Shown here one piece after another: positions 62,112 through 64,000 of a stretch of DNA of 64,000 bases (the stretch's first letter is position 1; every line of letters starts with the position of its first letter). Both the position numbers and the translations under genes were made by a program. Below the pieces are notes generated by a model, which did no database searches, had not been told where the DNA came from, and was given only the letters and a program-made list of their open reading frames with translations. Origin of the DNA: Pedobacter aquatilis (lineage in GTDB: Bacteria; Bacteroidota; Bacteroidia; Sphingobacteriales; Sphingobacteriaceae); assembly GCF_030409415.1 (NCBI RefSeq), contig NZ_JAUFPW010000013.1:126679-190678 (forward strand), in the 5' to 3' direction.

Positions 62112-63038
62112 ATGAATGTTGTAACACCTAACAAGGAAGAAATCAACCCTTTCCTGCAATTACTTTTACTTTTATTTTACGCAATAATTGGAGCCGTTGC
62201 TTTCACGCTGATATCTTTTGTTATCCTTTTAATGATATATGGAACTGGCCTGATTAGAGATTTTGCGCTAATTACATCTGGCGACCCGAAATATATTGAT
62301 GCATTAAAAATACTTCAAATTGCCACTTCAATAGGCATGTTTATTTTGCCGCCAATTGCACTGGCCTTAACCAATGGCATAAAAACATCCGTCTTCTATG
62401 GTTTTAGAAAACCGAAGGTTGTACTGCTTTCTCTGGTTCTGGTAATTATGATTTTCTCCATGCCTTTAATGGAGTGGACTGCAATCTGGAACCAAAAAAT
62501 GGCTTTACCGCAAAGTTTAAAATGGTTGGAAGATTGGATGAAAGAAAGTGAAGCTGTTGCAATGAAAATGACCATTCAATTATTAACAGTTAGAAACAAT
62601 TGGGATTTTATTGTAAACCTAGTAATGATAGCTGTATTGCCCGCAATTGGCGAAGAATTAATGTTTCGTGGTGGTGTACAACGTTCAATTGATAAAATGT
62701 TTGGCAATCACCATGCAGCAATTTGGATTTCGGCCATTATTTTCAGCGCCATACACGTGCAATTTTATGGCTTCGTGCCAAGAATGCTTTTGGGCGCTGG
62801 CTTTGGTTATTTATATTATTACAGTGGAAGCCTTTGGTATGCAATGTTGGCACATTTTTTAAATAATGCCTATGCGGTTTGCGTCTCTCTATATCTGCAA
62901 AAAAACAATATTCCATTAAATAAAGCCGATGAACCTATGGGTTTTCCGTGGTACGGCTATTTAATTAGTGCAATAATTACCATAGCTTTGTTTAAATTTT
63001 TTAAAGATACAGCACAACGTGAGCGAAAACTGGGTTAA
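62112..63038 (+). CDS. CPBP family intramembrane glutamic protease
   Basis: This 308-aa membrane protein has about eight helices and the three CPBP motifs: EELMFRGG (Glu181, Glu182), FSAIHVQFYG (His) and HFLNNAYA (His, Asn). Relatives are Rce1-like or MroQ-like intramembrane proteases, often tied to peptide processing. No substrate is nearby. The 3' end overlaps the DUF2007 gene by 20 bases. Confidence 0.92.
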   Translation: MNVVTPNKEEINPFLQLLLLLFYAIIGAVAFTLISFVILLMIYGTGLIRDFALITSGDPKYIDALKILQIATSIGMFILPPIALALTNGIKTSVFYGFRKPKVVLLSLVLVIMIFSMPLMEWTAIWNQKMALPQSLKWLEDWMKESEAVAMKMTIQLLTVRNNWDFIVNLVMIAVLPAIGEELMFRGGVQRSIDKMFGNHHAAIWISAIIFSAIHVQFYGFVPRMLLGAGFGYLYYYSGSLWYAMLAHFLNNAYAVCVSLYLQKNNIPLNKADEPMGFPWYGYLISAIITIALFKFFKDTAQRERKLG

Positions 63039-63225
63039 AGTATATACAACTGGCGATGCATTTGCAGCCGAAGTATTAAAACAAGGATTAATTGAAGAAG
63101 ATATTCCTGCCGTTATAATTAACAAACAACTATCGGCTTACAATATCGGTGAAATTAATGTTTTGGTAAGCAAGGCAGATTTTGATAAAGCCATTGAATA
63201 CATCGTTAAAAACGAAATTGAATAA
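63019..63225 (+). CDS. DUF2007 small protein
   Basis: This 68-aa protein begins at GTG (MSENWVKVYTTGDAFAAE) inside the end of the CPBP gene. It matches the DUF2007 signal-transducing-like fold (VKVYTTGDAFAAEVLKQGL through NVLVSKADFDKAIEYI). No signal or membrane segment. The overlap implies translational coupling with the protease. Confidence 0.85.
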   Translation: MSENWVKVYTTGDAFAAEVLKQGLIEEDIPAVIINKQLSAYNIGEINVLVSKADFDKAIEYIVKNEIE

Positions 63226-63271
63226 GGTTTGCAAATTATTCATTATCCATCTACCATTTCCATCTTCCATT

Positions 63272-64000
63272 ATGAAAACAAGAGCAATAACAGCCTTTTT
63301 CTTTACAATTGTAATGCTTGGCTCCGTGTTTTTAGATTCGTATGTTTTTACAATTTTCTACCTCATTTTAAGCGTACTTTCTTTGTTTGAGTTTTACAAA
63401 CTCATCAAAAATTCAGGCATTCGCCCCCATAGAAATATTGGCTTGATGGCAAGTTCCTTAATATTTTTAATGGCTGCAGGTTTGCACTACTTAAATTACG
63501 ATGTTAAATACCTTTTACTTTGCATTCCGCTAATATTTTCGGTTTTTATAACAGAACTTTATAAAAAAAGCAAAATTCCGTTTGCAAACATTTCTTACAC
63601 TTTTGTTGGCTTTGTATACGTAACGATTCCGTTCTGTTTTTTCCACGCTTTGGGTTTTCTACGCGAATGGAATACATTTGATTATCATCTTCCCCTTGCC
63701 TTTCTTTTAATGCTTTGGGCAAACGATACGGGTGCATATATGTTCGGGGTTAAGTACGGAAAACGAAAATTATTCGAACGCCACTCGCCTAAAAAAAGTT
63801 GGGAAGGTTTTTTCGGCGGCATGTTTACCAGCGCATTAGTTGCTTATGGTTTATCGTTTCTATTTAAAGAGAATACACCGATTGTTTGGGTTGGAATGGC
63901 AATTCTAATCGCCAGTTTTGGTACATTGGGCGATTTAGTAGAATCTATGCTAAAACGCAGTCTGGATACAAAAGATAGCGGCGGTTTATTACCTGGTCAT
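63272..64000 (+). CDS. cdsA: Phosphatidate cytidylyltransferase, 3' end cut
   Basis: This is an integral membrane enzyme that makes CDP-diacylglycerol from phosphatidate and CTP. 243 residues are visible, with about seven hydrophobic helices. LLMLWANDTGAYMFGVKYGK, HSPKKSWEGFFGG and the family signature start SLDTKDSGGLLPGH at the window edge are all characteristic. The last residues are beyond the window. It follows the DUF2007 gene by 46 bases on the same strand. Confidence 0.95.
   Translation, partial: MKTRAITAFFFTIVMLGSVFLDSYVFTIFYLILSVLSLFEFYKLIKNSGIRPHRNIGLMASSLIFLMAAGLHYLNYDVKYLLLCIPLIFSVFITELYKKSKIPFANISYTFVGFVYVTIPFCFFHALGFLREWNTFDYHLPLAFLLMLWANDTGAYMFGVKYGKRKLFERHSPKKSWEGFFGGMFTSALVAYGLSFLFKENTPIVWVGMAILIASFGTLGDLVESMLKRSLDTKDSGGLLPGH

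Noticed and set aside
1..64000. CRISPR arrays, tRNA or rRNA genes, prophage, integrated element
   Set aside because: I saw no regularly spaced repeats, cloverleaf genes, rRNA sequence, integrase, transposase or phage structural genes.

Overview
The window looks like chromosomal DNA of a Bacteroidota bacterium of the Sphingobacteriaceae, most like Pedobacter. The DNA is AT-rich. Several genes are preceded by the Bacteroidota -7 promoter element TAnnTTTG rather than a sigma70-type -10 box. The gene content is typical of the group: reg_prop-type sensor kinases, DUF4175, GIN-domain and DUF2911 proteins, a LemA/DUF3137 pair and a GH9 cellulase. I saw no rRNA, tRNA, CRISPR array, prophage or complete insertion sequence. 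The genus is an inference.

Layout. 1-3.8 kb: a truncated sensor kinase, gltX and a zinc metallopeptidase. 3.9-10.9 kb: a co-directional signalling block (REC-kinase, a giant CHASE3/HAMP/GAF hybrid kinase with three receivers, a single receiver, CheR, CheB, a single receiver) with no chemoreceptor or CheW. 10.9-17.6 kb (minus): DUF3137 + LemA, two paralogous membrane-anchored AsmA-like proteins, and two elongation factor P genes, one with the loop-tip Lys replaced by Asn. 17.8-19.0 kb: peroxiredoxin-thioredoxin-small protein operon. 19.1-26.6 kb (minus): PEP carboxylase and a TetR-TolC-HlyD-MFS efflux operon with an operator inside its own promoter. 26.7-30.1 kb: a GH9 cellulase whose last codons form a slippery A_AAA_AAG leading in the -1 frame into a polysaccharide deacetylase with no start codon of its own, then two small genes. 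30.3-39.0 kb (minus): a GDPD-GH16 fusion, phospholipase C, a propeller sensor kinase, a LuxR-type regulator and an AraC regulator.

39.3-50.1 kb (plus): DUF4175 coiled-coil protein, ybeY, a GIN-domain protein, an ABC-F ATPase, two parS-like sites, mnmG and a lipoprotein. 50.1-53.7 kb: gamma carbonic anhydrase-like protein and divergent nadB/nadA. 53.7-59.8 kb: a dicarboxylate-type symporter, thiL, rmuC, an FAD oxidoreductase and a membrane zinc peptidase. 60-64 kb: a repeat-rich intergenic stretch with a nested MITE-like insertion, then apaG, dusB, a CPBP protease, a DUF2007 protein and the start of cdsA.

Most genes are housekeeping or common accessory genes. The strongest unusual signals are the possible programmed frameshift joining cellulase and deacetylase (28.5 kb), the lysine-less EF-P paralogue (17.0 kb), paired parS-like sites before mnmG (46.35-46.41 kb), the GDPD-GH16/phospholipase C/two-component unit (31.4-39.0 kb), and several families of palindromic intergenic repeats ending in GTCA/TGAC, one with MITE-like ends and an 11-bp direct repeat.
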